Shown one piece after another: positions 42,603 to 51,887 of a DNA stretch of 64,000 bases. Source of the DNA: Parvibaculum sp. (GTDB lineage Bacteria > Pseudomonadota > Alphaproteobacteria > Parvibaculales > Parvibaculaceae). The stretch is from positions 186,001 to 250,000 of the forward strand of contig JAUSMV010000012.1 in assembly GCA_030645235.1 (NCBI GenBank). Reading direction: 5' to 3'. Each line of letters begins with the position of its first letter. The first letter of the stretch is position 1. The notes under the pieces are model-generated. The model ran no database searches. It was not told the origin of the DNA and saw only the letters and a program-made list of their open reading frames with translations. The position numbers were made by a program, and so were the translations under genes.

Positions 42603-44525
42603 TCATTCTGTCTCGTCAATGATCCGTCGCAGGTGTTGCGCCAGTGCTGCTTTGCGATAGGGCTTGTGCAGCACTGCCGTGCCGATGTCTATGCGTCCGC
42701 GTGAGGTGAGTGCGTCGAGCGCATAGCCGGATGTCAGCAGCACTTTCAAATCCGGTCGGAGTTTTCGCGCGTGTTCGGTGAGTTCAAGCCCGTTCATGCC
42801 GCCGGGCATTACAATATCGGTGAACAGCACGTCGGGTTCGGAGCCCTGAGATAAAAGAGCGAGCGCCTCGTGTCCGCCGCTTGCTGAAATCACTTTGTAG
42901 CCGAGACTCTCGAGACAGGTGACGGCATAGGCCCGTACAAAATCATCGTCTTCGGCAATGAGAATGGTCTCGCGCCCGCCCGGTGTTTTCTCATTGTCGC
43001 GTCGGTGGAAATTCGTCTTGCCGTCTGCCTTGGTGATGGTCGATGGCAGATAGATGCGCACTGTCGTGCCAAGTCTCGGCTCGCTGTAGATGGAGACATG
43101 GCCGTTTGATTGTTTGACAAAGCCATAGACCATGCTGAGGCCAAGGCCGCTGCCTCTGCCGACTTCCTTTGTTGTGAAGAATGGCTCGAACACTTTTTTC
43201 AAAATGTCGGGCGGCATGCCTTCGCCTGTGTCTGTCACAGAGATCATGACATAATAGCCCGGCGGGACTTCGGGATTGGTGACTTGATACTGCTCATCAA
43301 GCGGCACGTTGGCCGTGCTGATGATGAGATTGCCGCCGTCCGGCATCGCATCCTGCGCATTGATGGTGAGGTTCAGGATGGCGGATTCAAGCTGTGACGG
43401 ATCGGCGAAGGCTGACCAGAGATCAGATTCCAACTCTGTTTTGATATTGATGTTCTCACGTAGTGTCCGCAGGAGCATCTGCTGCATTTCGTTGACGAGA
43501 TGATTGCAGTTCACCTCAACCGGCAAAAGGGTCTGGCGGCGACTGAAGGCAAGCAGGCGTTGTGTGAGTTCGGCGCCGCGTTCACCTGCAGCAATAATCA
43601 TGTCGATATAGCGCAGGAGATCGGGCCGCGGTTTTAACAGGTCTGAAATCGCTTCGGCATTGCCGATGATGACGGTCAGCAGATTGTTGAAGTCATGCGC
43701 GATGCCGCCTGAGAGCTGACCGACCGCTTCCATCTTTTGGGCTTGTACGAGCAATGCTTCTGATTGTTTGCGGCTCGTAAGATCATGAATGATGCCGACA
43801 AAGATCGATGCGCCGTCCTGCTTGGCTTCACCCACGGAGAGGTCCATCGGAAAGTTTGACCCGTCCTTGCGCAGTCCCTGAACTTCGCGACCGATGCCGA
43901 TGATCTTGCGCTCATGGGTGCGATGATAATTGGAGAGATAGCCGTCGTGTTCGCGTTGATAAGGTTGCGGCATCAGCATTTTGACATTTTTGCCGATCAC
44001 CTCCTCGTCCTTATAGCCAAAGAGCCGCTCGCAGGCCGGATTGAACATCAACACTGTGCCGCTATCGTCAATCAGGATGACGCCGTCAACGGCGGTTTCA
44101 ACGACGGCCTGCATGCGGGCGGCGGCTTCGCGAATGACTTTTTCGCTCCGTTCGCGTTCGGTCAGATCGTGAATGATGCCGACAAAGATTGAGGCGCCTT
44201 CTTGCTTGGCCTCGCCCACAGAGAGGTCCATCGGGAAGACCGACCGATCCTTGCGCTGTCCCTGCACTTTGCGACCAATGCCAATAATCTTGCGTGCGCC
44301 GGTGCGGTGATAGTTGCCGAGATAGCTATCGTGCTCGGATTGATAAGGATCAGGCATCAGCATTTTGACATTCTTGCCGATGACCTCATCGGAAGAGTAA
44401 CCAAAAAGCTTTTCGCAGGCCGGATTGAACATCAGGATATTGCCGACAGCGTCAATCAGAATGACGCCATCAACGGCTGTTTCAACAACAGCGCGTAGTC
44501 TTGCCTCTTCGCTGAATTCGACCAT
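42603..44525 (-). CDS. Hybrid histidine kinase with two FixL-like haem-PAS domains
   Basis: A 640-residue soluble sensor. Two near-duplicate PAS domains (10-122 and 136-250) each carry the FixL haem pocket: proximal His in the E-H-D-x-Y segment (His65, His193) and distal Arg in IIGIGR exactly 20 residues later (Arg85, Arg213), matching BjFixL His200/Arg220. Then come HisKA with GGIAHDFNNLL (His277), an HATPase domain, and a receiver (about 518-640) with Asp570 and Lys621. It probably senses O2 or NO and phosphorelays to its own receiver. No partner regulator is adjacent. There are no membrane segments. Confidence 0.92.
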   Translation of the reverse strand: MVEFSEEARLRAVVETAVDGVILIDAVGNILMFNPACEKLFGYSSDEVIGKNVKMLMPDPYQSEHDSYLGNYHRTGARKIIGIGRKVQGQRKDRSVFPMDLSVGEAKQEGASIFVGIIHDLTERERSEKVIREAAARMQAVVETAVDGVILIDDSGTVLMFNPACERLFGYKDEEVIGKNVKMLMPQPYQREHDGYLSNYHRTHERKIIGIGREVQGLRKDGSNFPMDLSVGEAKQDGASIFVGIIHDLTSRKQSEALLVQAQKMEAVGQLSGGIAHDFNNLLTVIIGNAEAISDLLKPRPDLLRYIDMIIAAGERGAELTQRLLAFSRRQTLLPVEVNCNHLVNEMQQMLLRTLRENINIKTELESDLWSAFADPSQLESAILNLTINAQDAMPDGGNLIISTANVPLDEQYQVTNPEVPPGYYVMISVTDTGEGMPPDILKKVFEPFFTTKEVGRGSGLGLSMVYGFVKQSNGHVSIYSEPRLGTTVRIYLPSTITKADGKTNFHRRDNEKTPGGRETILIAEDDDFVRAYAVTCLESLGYKVISASGGHEALALLSQGSEPDVLFTDIVMPGGMNGLELTEHARKLRPDLKVLLTSGYALDALTSRGRIDIGTAVLHKPYRKAALAQHLRRIIDETE

Positions 44526-44837
44526 GGGTCTTACTCATAGGAGGGGATTGCGCCGCAGAATTTTGCGGCTTTTGGAAAGTGTGAAAGCAACAGTCCGCTA
44601 TTGTCCGAATGTCAGCGTTCGGATTTCTTTTTGTTTTCTGAAGAATAGATGCCTGTATTTAGCCCCGTTTCCCCAGCGGCATTGGGCCCATTGTTTAGCT
44701 AAAATTTATGTTTTTCAAGTGCTGAATTTTTGGGCAGGCACTTTCGTCATTTGACAGTATACGGAATAGGGTGATGAGAACGGTGAGCGATTTTTTGCTT
44801 TGCGTATTGTAGCAACGCAATCGGAGCTGCTTACTAC
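44526..44837. other. Intergenic stretch, no gene seen
   Basis: This region between the start of the hybrid kinase and the trcR terminator is AT-rich near 44690-44820 and must carry the kinase promoter on minus. I see no gene, and no repeat copy. A TTGACA at 44753 on plus has no downstream gene. Confidence 0.5.
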
Positions 44838-44873
44838 AAAAAAACCCTCCGGCATTTCTGACGGAGGGTTTTT
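44838..44873 (-). terminator. Terminator of trcR
   Basis: AAAACCCTCCG and CGGAGGGTTTT form an 11-bp stem around a GCATTTCTGA loop; the minus strand gives a T run of seven. It ends transcription from the DUF1013 gene. Confidence 0.9.
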
Positions 44874-44894
44874 GAATTTCAGAAGAGGAAAATC

Positions 44895-45632
44895 TCAATC
44901 CTCTTCGTCTTCTTCGATCTTTACGTTCTTGAGGCTCGCGAAGACGCTGTCGGCGTTGTAGGACTTGCGGCTTTCGTCTTCTTCCGGTTTCACTTCCGGC
45001 GCGGCGATTGTAGCGTGCTGGACTTCCGGCGCGGTTGTTTCCGATGCGGGCAGCAGCGTCTCGCTGGGGCGACCGGCGGCCTTGTCGGCTTTCTTGCGTT
45101 CGCGGTCGAGTTTGCGACCGGCCTTCTGCACGGCGGCGTCGAGTTCGATCTGGGTCGAGAGACCGAGCGTCACGGGATCGACCGGTTTAATGTTGGCCGA
45201 GTTCCAATGCGTGCGTGTTTTGATCGATTCAATCGTGGGCTTCGTTGTGCCCACGAGTTTCGAGATCTGTGCGTCGGTGAGTTCGGGATGATTGCGCAGC
45301 AACCATGCCACGGCGTCGGGGCGGTCCTGACGGCGTGAGACGGGTGTGTAGCGCGGGCCTTTGCGCGGTGCTGCCGGCGGCACCTTGTATTTGCTTTCGG
45401 CGCGCATCAGGCGCGTCGCCGGATTGCCCTGACAGCGTTCGATTTCGGCGCGTGAGAGCTGGCCTGAGACGATCGGGTCCATGCCTTTGATGCCCTGGGC
45501 AACATCGCCGTCGGCAATACCCTTCACTTCGAGCACATGCAGGCCGCAGAAATCAGCGATCTGGTCGAAGGTGAGCGCGGTGTTTTCGACGAGCCAGACG
45601 GCCGTCGCTTTGGGCATGAGGGGCTGAATCAT
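44895..45632 (-). CDS. trcR: TrcR (DUF1013) cell-cycle transcriptional regulator
   Basis: A 245-residue protein beginning MIQPLMPKATAVWLVENTAL and continuing TFDQIADFCGLHVLEVKGIADGDVAQG, the DUF1013/TrcR signature. Helix-turn-helix-like segments are near residues 20-40 and 110-150 (LTDAQISKLVGTTKPTIESI). The C-terminus is acidic (IEEDEED). In databases the family is named cell-cycle transcriptional regulator TrcR, restricted to alphaproteobacteria. The gene is alone, followed by a strong terminator. Confidence 0.88.
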   Translation of the reverse strand: MIQPLMPKATAVWLVENTALTFDQIADFCGLHVLEVKGIADGDVAQGIKGMDPIVSGQLSRAEIERCQGNPATRLMRAESKYKVPPAAPRKGPRYTPVSRRQDRPDAVAWLLRNHPELTDAQISKLVGTTKPTIESIKTRTHWNSANIKPVDPVTLGLSTQIELDAAVQKAGRKLDRERKKADKAAGRPSETLLPASETTAPEVQHATIAAPEVKPEEDESRKSYNADSVFASLKNVKIEEDEED

Positions 45633-45744
45633 ATGGGTTCCTCTGATCCATCCGGGGCCACCGGACGAACCCTTGTCTCGTCAATGAGATTGGGTATGGC
45701 GGTTATATAAGGGGAAACCCTGATCAAAGGAAGGAAAATCCCGT

Positions 45745-46737
45745 TCACATGGTCAGAATGATCTTGCCGATATGACTACTTTTTTCCATAAGCTCGTGGG
45801 CCTTGGCGGCGTTGGCCAGCGGAAAGGTGGCGTCGATCAGGGGTTTGACGCGGCCTGCATCGAGGAGCGGCCAGACTTTTTCCCTCAGCGCGTCGGCAAT
45901 CGAGGCTTTTTCGTTGATGGTGCGGGGTCTGAGCGTTGAGCCGGTCAGCGTCAGGCGTTTCAGCATGACGGGCATGAAGTTTACTTCCGCGACCGAGCCG
46001 TTGAGGAAGGCGATGGAGACAATGCGTCCGTCGCGGGCGGCGGCCTCAATGTTGCGGGGGATATAGTCGCCGCCGACCATGTCGAGGATGACGTCCACGC
46101 CGCGATTGCCGGTGAGGGCTTTGACCTCGGCCACGAAGTCCTGTGTGCGGTAGTTGACGGCGGCTTCGGCACCGAGTTCGAGGCAGGCGGCACATTTTTC
46201 AACGGAGCCTGCGGTCGTAAAGACGCGGGCGCCGAAAATTTTGGCGAGTTGAATGGCTGTGGTGCCGATGCCGCTGGAGCCGCCGTGGACGAGGAAGGTC
46301 TCGCCGCCTTTGAGACCGCCGCGCTCGAACACATTGGTCCAGACGGTGAAGAAGGTTTCGGGCAGGCCCGCCGCCTCAATCGCGTTAAAGCCATGCGGTT
46401 GAGGCAGGGCGTGGCTTTCGTGCGCTATGCAATATTGGGCATAGCCTCCGCCACCGACCAGTGCACAGACATTGTCGCCAACGGCCCAGCGCGTCACACC
46501 CGCGCCGATGGCGACGACTTCGCCCGCGACCTCGAGGCCCGGTGTGTCGGGGGAGCCGGGTGGCGGGGCGTAAAAGCCCATGCGCTGGATCGTGTCGGGC
46601 CGGTTGACGCCTGCGGCCTCCACACGGATCAGGATTTCGCCGACGCTTGGGACGGGCGTGTCGATTTCGGTGAGCTGAAGCACCTCAGGACCGCCTGGCT
46701 TGGTGATCGCGATTGCTTTCATGCGGGCTGGGATCAT
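45745..46737 (-). CDS. Zinc-free quinone oxidoreductase / MDR-family dehydrogenase
   Basis: A 330-residue medium-chain dehydrogenase/reductase of the NADPH:quinone oxidoreductase type. It has ITKPGGPEVLQLTEIDTPVP at the start, PGLEVAGEVVAIGAGVTRW and the Rossmann segment VHGGSSGIGTTAIQLAK. The catalytic zinc ligands of alcohol dehydrogenases are absent. It reduces quinones or enones in the cytosol. ATG 46737 follows AAGGTGA; MKAIAI at 46722 is an alternative. It diverges from the DUF1192 gene. Confidence 0.9.
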   Translation of the reverse strand: MIPARMKAIAITKPGGPEVLQLTEIDTPVPSVGEILIRVEAAGVNRPDTIQRMGFYAPPPGSPDTPGLEVAGEVVAIGAGVTRWAVGDNVCALVGGGGYAQYCIAHESHALPQPHGFNAIEAAGLPETFFTVWTNVFERGGLKGGETFLVHGGSSGIGTTAIQLAKIFGARVFTTAGSVEKCAACLELGAEAAVNYRTQDFVAEVKALTGNRGVDVILDMVGGDYIPRNIEAAARDGRIVSIAFLNGSVAEVNFMPVMLKRLTLTGSTLRPRTINEKASIADALREKVWPLLDAGRVKPLIDATFPLANAAKAHELMEKSSHIGKIILTM

Positions 46738-46825
46738 TGCGTCACCTTTTTACTTATTCGTGGTTCTGCCCGTAACATAGGCGGAGATGAGAAATATGAC
46801 AGACCCAAGAGCGGGGAGGCCCTTC

Positions 46826-47026
46826 ATGAACGCTGACGATCTGGAACCGCGCAAAAGGCGCAGTGACGCGCTGGCGGCGCTCGCTAAAGAAGATCTCGAT
46901 TTGCTAGGTGTCGAAGAGCTGAAAGACCGAATCACTCAGCTCGAAACAGAGATCGTGCGCATTCAGGCCCAGCTTGAACGAAAAGAAGGCACGCGATCTG
47001 CTGCTGAAGCATTGTTTAAAAAATAG
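46826..47026 (+). CDS. DUF1192 family protein
   Basis: A 66-residue coiled-coil protein from ATG 46826 (MNADDLEPRKRR). The family pattern is VEELKDRITQLETEIVRIQAQLERK. ATG 46826 follows GGGGAGG; 46796 and 46787 are earlier options. DUF1192 proteins are small, alphaproteobacterial and uncharacterised. A candidate sRNA with its own promoter follows. Confidence 0.83.
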   Translation: MNADDLEPRKRRSDALAALAKEDLDLLGVEELKDRITQLETEIVRIQAQLERKEGTRSAAEALFKK

Positions 47027-47117
47027 GCAGAAATTTTCTAAACCCTTCATTCCATATGGTTTTTAGAATTTCTAGGGTGAAATTCGGAATCTGTAATAAA
47101 ACTGAGAACATGTCAGT

Positions 47118-47146
47118 TTGTCGCAGGCTTAACCTTTTGATAAATA
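47118..47146 (+). promoter_or_regulatory. Promoter of the candidate sRNA, with near-match CtrA site
   Basis: TTGTCG (47118-47123), a 17-nt spacer and TAAATA (47141-47146) form a plausible promoter. Within it TTAA-CCTTTTG-ATAA (47129-47143) is one base from the CtrA consensus TTAA-N7-TTAA. No other explanation is offered for this stretch. Confidence 0.5.
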
Positions 47147-47152
47147 TAGGAC

Positions 47153-47266
47153 TGCTAGGGTGACCTTGCGTAATCCAGTGTTCCTGGATTTCTGAGTGGT
47201 TCACTCCACTCTGTTTGACGCCTCCCTGTTAGAACTGAGCCGCGGTATTTCCGCGGCTCTTTTTTT
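47153..47266 (+). ncRNA. Candidate trans-acting small RNA of about 110 nt
   Basis: Between the DUF1192 gene and rcdA there is no open reading frame. Starting 6 to 10 nt after a plausible -10, three hairpins follow in order: AATCCAG/CTGGATT (7 bp, loop TGTTC), GAGTGG/CCACTC (6 bp) and GAGCCGCGG/CCGCGGCTC (9 bp, TATTT loop) followed by seven T residues. Single-stranded CGCCTCCCTG lies between the second and third hairpins and could pair with Shine-Dalgarno sequences. The CCUCCCU core is reminiscent of the alphaproteobacterial alpha-r8/mmgR sRNAs as I recall them. Confidence 0.6.
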
Positions 47267-47400
47267 GCTCAAAATCCGGGCGTATGACGTCCGGCTTTGC
47301 GGTCTTGATGCCTATAGGCGGTCGGTCTGGCATGAATGTTGATCCTCTAAACCCATGATGTGCCGCAATGGCACGGGGGCGGGTTCAAAGGGCAGAATTT

Positions 47401-47949
47401 ATGACGACCGATAATTTTGACGATCAGGATGTGGTGTTCGCGGGCGACGATACGAATGTTACGTTGGCCGAATTCATGTCCACCGGCGTTTTCCAGCGTA
47501 CCTATCGTGAAGGCATGGACCTCGTCGAGGAAGCCTCGACCTATCTCGATGGTCCGGGCCGCGAAGCCTCGCGCAATCTGTCGCGTGAGGCCTCTCTGGC
47601 CTATGCGGGCGAGAGTATGCGTCTCACCACCCGTCTGATGCAGGTTGCCGCCTGGCTTCTCGTGCGCAAGGCCGTGCATGAGGGTGAGATTTCAGCCGAA
47701 GAGGCGCGGTCGGAGAAGTATCGTCTGTCCTCCAAGCAAATCGCCCGTTCGGCCCGTCTGGCCGGCTCGGCGGCGCTTCCTGCCCGTCTTCTTGAGATTA
47801 TCAGCTATTCCGAGCAGCTCTATGCCCGTGTCGAGCGTCTGGACAGCGAACTCCGCCGCCATGCCGGCGTCACGGATATGGCGCATCCTTTTGCCGATCA
47901 GCTCAATCGTGTTGAAGCTTTTTTCCGGGAAAGCACCACGCGCTTTTAA
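47401..47949 (+). CDS. rcdA: RcdA, regulator of CtrA degradation (DUF1465)
   Basis: A 182-residue protein with a long match to Caulobacter RcdA as I recall it: FQRTYREGMDLVEEASTYLDG, SLAYAGESMRLTTRLMQVAAWLL and LSSKQIARSARLAGS. RcdA is an adaptor that delivers CtrA and other substrates to ClpXP. It is an all-helical cytosolic protein. ATG 47401 (MTTDNFDDQD) is chosen as the conserved start; 47368 is an earlier option. It is monocistronic and downstream of the candidate sRNA. Confidence 0.92.
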   Translation: MTTDNFDDQDVVFAGDDTNVTLAEFMSTGVFQRTYREGMDLVEEASTYLDGPGREASRNLSREASLAYAGESMRLTTRLMQVAAWLLVRKAVHEGEISAEEARSEKYRLSSKQIARSARLAGSAALPARLLEIISYSEQLYARVERLDSELRRHAGVTDMAHPFADQLNRVEAFFRESTTRF

Positions 47950-48011
47950 TTGAGACGATTGCCTCAAACTGAAACACATGTCGCGGTGAGCCATGATGAC
48001 GGATAGCTATG

Positions 48012-49283
48012 TCAGGACGCCTTGGCCCGTGAGATCAAATAAAAGACAAATGCCAAGACGCAGCCGGCGATGATGCCCACGGTCAGGTCCTCGATCAGCG
48101 TTAACAGAAACGTGGCGAGCAACACAATCGCTGTCGGCCAGCTTCTGAGCAGACCTGCAAACTCATCTCTCTCAAACATGTTCCACGATACGACAACAAG
48201 AACACCTGCCAGCGCCGCGAGCGGAATATAGCTCGCAAGAGATGCCGCGAAGATCATGAACATCAGCAAAAACGCCGAGTGCATGATGCCTGAGAGAGGA
48301 CTTTTCGCACCCGCCCGGACATTCGTCGCTGTGCGCGCAATGGTGCCGGTCACGCTGATACCGCCAAACAATGCTGAGCCAATATTGGCTATGCCTTGCG
48401 CGACAAGCTCCATATTGGAGCGGTGAACGCGTCCTGTCATGCTGTCGGCGACCTTTGCTGAAAGCAGGCTTTCAATACCGCCAAGCAAAGTGAACGTCAG
48501 TGCTGTCGGAAAAATCTCTTTTATTAGTGACCAGGAGAAAGCGGGAAGCCTCGGCCATTCCAGTCCGTGCGGGATACCGCCGAACTTCGTACCAATCGTT
48601 TCCACGGGTAAATGAAAAAAGGCTGACGCTGACGATGCCAATACGACAGCGATCAACATGCCCGGCCATGTGGGACGCAGCCGTTTCAATCCGAATATGA
48701 TCAGCGCCGACATCAATCCCAGCACGAGTGCGGAAGGTGTGAAGCTTGGCAAGGCTTGCGTAAGGGCTGCTATCTTTGGAAAGAACGGCCCCGGTTCCCC
48801 GCCTGGCAATTTCAAGCCCGCAATATCCTTGAGCTGGCTTGCCGCAATGGTCACGGCGATGCCGCATGTAAATCCAACGGTCACCGCATGCGGAATGAAG
48901 CGTATCAGTGAGCCGATCCTGAGTAGTCCAAGGATCGTGAGCATCGCCCCTGAGAGCAAAACTGTAAGAAGAAGGCCTTCGATGCCGAACTGCGCAACCG
49001 TAGCGGCAACCAGAACAATAAAGGCGCCTGCCGGACCGCCGATCTGAAACCGGCTGCCGCTCAGCATTGAAACCAATGCGCCGCCGATGACCGCCGTATA
49101 AAGGCCTCTCTCCGGCGACACGCCGGAGGCGACGGCGATAGCCATAGATAAGGGAAGTGCCACAATCGCCACCGTTAACGCGGCGATCGCATCCTTGCGC
49201 AGGAGATCAACGGAATAGCCCTCAGCCAAAACTGTGAGCAGCTTTGGACGGTAAAGACCAGAAGTGGAGAAGCCGTCAGGCAT
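48012..49283 (-). CDS. SulP-family anion transporter lacking the STAS domain
   Basis: A 423-residue transporter from ATG 49283 (MPDGFSTSGLYRPKLL). It carries the SulP/SLC26 core: DAIAALTVAIVALPLSMAIAVASGVSPERGLYTAVIGG and FQIGGPAGAFIVLVAATVAQFG, with about twelve helices. The sequence ends right after the last helix (FVFYLISRAKAS), so the usual cytoplasmic STAS domain of about 100 residues is missing. It may move sulphate, bicarbonate or another anion. An upstream in-frame ATG at 49397 adds a non-conserved stretch. No carbonic anhydrase gene is adjacent. Confidence 0.9.
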   Translation of the reverse strand: MPDGFSTSGLYRPKLLTVLAEGYSVDLLRKDAIAALTVAIVALPLSMAIAVASGVSPERGLYTAVIGGALVSMLSGSRFQIGGPAGAFIVLVAATVAQFGIEGLLLTVLLSGAMLTILGLLRIGSLIRFIPHAVTVGFTCGIAVTIAASQLKDIAGLKLPGGEPGPFFPKIAALTQALPSFTPSALVLGLMSALIIFGLKRLRPTWPGMLIAVVLASSASAFFHLPVETIGTKFGGIPHGLEWPRLPAFSWSLIKEIFPTALTFTLLGGIESLLSAKVADSMTGRVHRSNMELVAQGIANIGSALFGGISVTGTIARTATNVRAGAKSPLSGIMHSAFLLMFMIFAASLASYIPLAALAGVLVVVSWNMFERDEFAGLLRSWPTAIVLLATFLLTLIEDLTVGIIAGCVLAFVFYLISRAKAS

Positions 49284-49465
49284 GCAAAACACGTCATTGA
49301 GGTTGCTTGAATGATGCGAGCCTAGCTTTTGCCCCCAGACATGACTAGGAAAAGGGCGAGATGCGGCTCTATCGCGCCCGTAAAAGGCCTGCGGCATTTA
49401 CGACTTCAAACGCATTCTCCAGATGGCGCGCTTAAAACCCTGAGAACAAAGAATTGAGCTAAAGA

Positions 49466-49497
49466 AAAAGCCCCGATTGAATATCGGGGCTTTTGTC
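49466..49497 (-). terminator. Terminator of rpmE
   Basis: AAAAGCCCCGAT and ATCGGGGCTTTT form a 12-bp stem around a TGAAT loop, with a T run on minus. It also can stop plus transcription. Confidence 0.93.
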
Positions 49498-49531
49498 GTT
49501 CGGGCTCTCTGCCGGAGTAAGGCAGTGCTGC

Positions 49532-49762
49532 TCAGGCCTTCTTGGTGCCCAGCGTGCCGAATTTCTGATTGAAGCGGCTGACGCGGCCGGCGCGGTCAAC
49601 GAGCTGTGTGCCGCCGCCTGTCCAGGCCGGGTGCGTGGTCGGATCGATATCGAGGACCATCGTGTCGCCTGCGGCGCCGTAGGTCGAGCGGGTCTGGAAG
49701 GTGGTCCCGTCGGTCATGGTCACGGTGATCATGTGGTAGTCGGGATGCGTATCTTTCTTCAT
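49532..49762 (-). CDS. rpmE: 50S ribosomal protein L31, cysteine-free type
   Basis: A 76-residue L31 from ATG 49762 ([19 protein letters not shown]). It contains [14 protein letters not shown] and RVSRFNQKF. Like L36 in this window it has no zinc-binding CxxC, the normal form in alphaproteobacteria. It is monocistronic with its own promoter and terminator, divergent from the ABC exporter gene. Confidence 0.95.
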   Translation of the reverse strand: MKKDTHPDYHMITVTMTDGTTFQTRSTYGAAGDTMVLDIDPTTHPAWTGGGTQLVDRAGRVSRFNQKFGTLGTKKA

Positions 49763-49829
49763 GGCTCTGACTTCTCGGATGGCGAAAAAGGAAGGGGCGC
49801 TGCCCTGAAGGCGCGCCACCGAATGGGGG

Positions 49830-49858
49830 CTTATAGCGAACCCCCATGGCCTTGGCAA
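49830..49858 (-). promoter_or_regulatory. Promoter of rpmE
   Basis: On minus, TTGCCA (49858-49853), a 17-nt spacer and TATAAG (49835-49830) give a good housekeeping promoter, with an expected start near 49823. Confidence 0.6.
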
Positions 49859-50014
49859 GTCTCAGGGCCCGGCCCCCGATCCCTTTGCGCGACCATGCCG
49901 CAGCCCTGAATTTCCGCGAAGATTGGCGCTTTCCGGAGGGCATTGCTATATGAAAGCCCTAAGCAAATGCGCATGCGCCCCGCGCGCCCCTCGCGCCAAA
50001 CAAAGCCGGTCCTC

Positions 50015-51865
50015 ATGAGCGAAGCCTCAAATCCTGCCGTTGACGCCATCGAAGAAGAGGCCCAGCGCCGCAAACCGGCCAAGGCCGTCGGCCCGATTAT
50101 GAAGCTCGCGCCTTTCGTGGGCCGCTATAAGCCGATGATCGCGGCGGCTATCTTTTCGCTCATTCTGGCGACGCTTTCGACGCTGGCCTTTCCCATGGCC
50201 GGCGGTCGTTTGGTTGACATGCTCCGCAGCGAGCACGTGTCGGAGACCGGACATTTCATCAACCAGTATTTCCTCGCGCTCATTCTGGTGGCGCTTGTTC
50301 TTGGCGTGGCGTCGGCCTCGCGCTTTTATTTTGTGAGCTGGATCGGTGAGCGCGTCGTCGCGGATCTGCGCAATGCGGTCTATGCGCATGTGCTGAAACT
50401 CTCACCGTCCTTCTTTGAAATCACGCGCACCGGCGAAGTGCTTTCGCGCCTCACGGCTGACACGACACTCATCAAAACCGTCGTGGGATCGTCGGCCTCC
50501 ATTGCGCTGCGCAATGTGTTTCTCTTTATCGGTGCGGCTTTCATGATGGTCTATACGAGCCCGCATCTGTCGGGTCTCGTGCTGCTTGCCATTCCGATGA
50601 TCGTGTTGCCGCTTGTTATCTTTGGCCGTTGGGTGCGCCGACTGTCGCGCGCGAGCCAGGACCGCCTTGCCGATACATCGGCCTTCGGTTCGGAAAGCCT
50701 TAATGCCATTCAGACCGTGCAGGCCTTCACGCATGAAGAGCTTGACCGCAAATTCTTCTTCAACACGGTCGAGCGTTCGTTCGACACGGCCCGCTCACGC
50801 ATCGTTGCGCGGTCTGTTCTCACGGCCCTTGTGTTCTTTCTCGGTCTCACCAGTGTCGTCGGTGTGCTCTGGTTCGGCATGAGAGACGTGATGGCCGGTG
50901 AGATGACCGGCGGTCTTCTTGCGCAGTTCATTCTCTATGCGCTTTTTGCGGCGGGGTCATTGGCCGCGCTGTCTGAAGTCTGGGGCGATGTGCAAATGGC
51001 AGCAGGTGCCACAGAGCGTCTCATTGAACTTATCTCGACAGAGCCTGACATTGCCGCGCCTGCGCATCCCATCGCACTTCCTGTGCCTGCGCGCGGCGCG
51101 ATTGCTTTCGATAACATCACGTTTTCTTATCCGACGCGGCCTCACGCGGCGGCGCTCCATAATTTTTCGCTGCGCGTGGCGCCCGGTGAAACGGTTGCGA
51201 TTGTCGGCCCGTCAGGTGCGGGCAAAAGCACGGTGTTCCAATTGCTGCTGCGTTTTTATGATCCGCAGGCGGGTCACGTTTCGCTTGATGGTGTCAATGT
51301 TGCCGCCGCTGATCCGGTGGATGTGCGCCGCCGTCTCGCCGTTGTGCCGCAGGAGACGGTCGTGTTCGGCATGACCATCGGCGAGAACATTCGCTATGGC
51401 CGCCCCGGTGCTTCGGATGACGAAGTGCGCGCTGCGGCGGTTGCCGCGCGTATTGATGATTTCATTTGCTCGCTGCCGCTCGGTTATGACACGCAGGTCG
51501 GTGAGCGCGGCGTGACGCTTTCAGGTGGTCAGCGTCAGCGCATTGCCATTGCGCGTGCGATCTTACGTGATGCGCCTGTGTTGCTGCTTGATGAAGCGAC
51601 AAGTGCGCTTGATGCGGAAAGCGAAACGCTGGTGCAGGCCGCGCTTGAAGGTCTGATGCAGGGCCGCACAACGCTCGTCATCGCGCATCGCCTCGCCACT
51701 GTGCTCAAAGCCGATCGCATCATCGTCATGGAAGAGGGCCGCATTGTCGCAAGCGGTACGCATGATGAATTGATGAAGCAGGGCGGTCTCTATTCGCGTC
51801 TTGCGCGTCTGCAATTCACAGGCGACATTCTTGGCGGTGAAACTCAATCCGTCGCTCTCCACTAA
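50015..51865 (+). CDS. ABC exporter, fused permease-ATPase (MsbA/lipid exporter-like)
   Basis: A 616-residue half-transporter from ATG 50015 ([15 protein letters not shown]). Six transmembrane helices in residues 40-330 are followed by an ATPase domain: Walker A GPSGAGKS (398-405), Q-loop [10 protein letters not shown], signature LSGGQRQR, Walker [13 protein letters not shown] and H-loop VIAHRLATV. It would dimerise and export lipid or hydrophobic molecules. The nearest alphaproteobacterial group is generally next to rpmE, as here. The lactonase gene follows 22 bp later. Confidence 0.92.
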   Translation: MSEASNPAVDAIEEEAQRRKPAKAVGPIMKLAPFVGRYKPMIAAAIFSLILATLSTLAFPMAGGRLVDMLRSEHVSETGHFINQYFLALILVALVLGVASASRFYFVSWIGERVVADLRNAVYAHVLKLSPSFFEITRTGEVLSRLTADTTLIKTVVGSSASIALRNVFLFIGAAFMMVYTSPHLSGLVLLAIPMIVLPLVIFGRWVRRLSRASQDRLADTSAFGSESLNAIQTVQAFTHEELDRKFFFNTVERSFDTARSRIVARSVLTALVFFLGLTSVVGVLWFGMRDVMAGEMTGGLLAQFILYALFAAGSLAALSEVWGDVQMAAGATERLIELISTEPDIAAPAHPIALPVPARGAIAFDNITFSYPTRPHAAALHNFSLRVAPGETVAIVGPSGAGKSTVFQLLLRFYDPQAGHVSLDGVNVAAADPVDVRRRLAVVPQETVVFGMTIGENIRYGRPGASDDEVRAAAVAARIDDFICSLPLGYDTQVGERGVTLSGGQRQRIAIARAILRDAPVLLLDEATSALDAESETLVQAALEGLMQGRTTLVIAHRLATVLKADRIIVMEEGRIVASGTHDELMKQGGLYSRLARLQFTGDILGGETQSVALH

Positions 51866-51887
51866 ACCCGTAAAAAGGATAAGCTCC

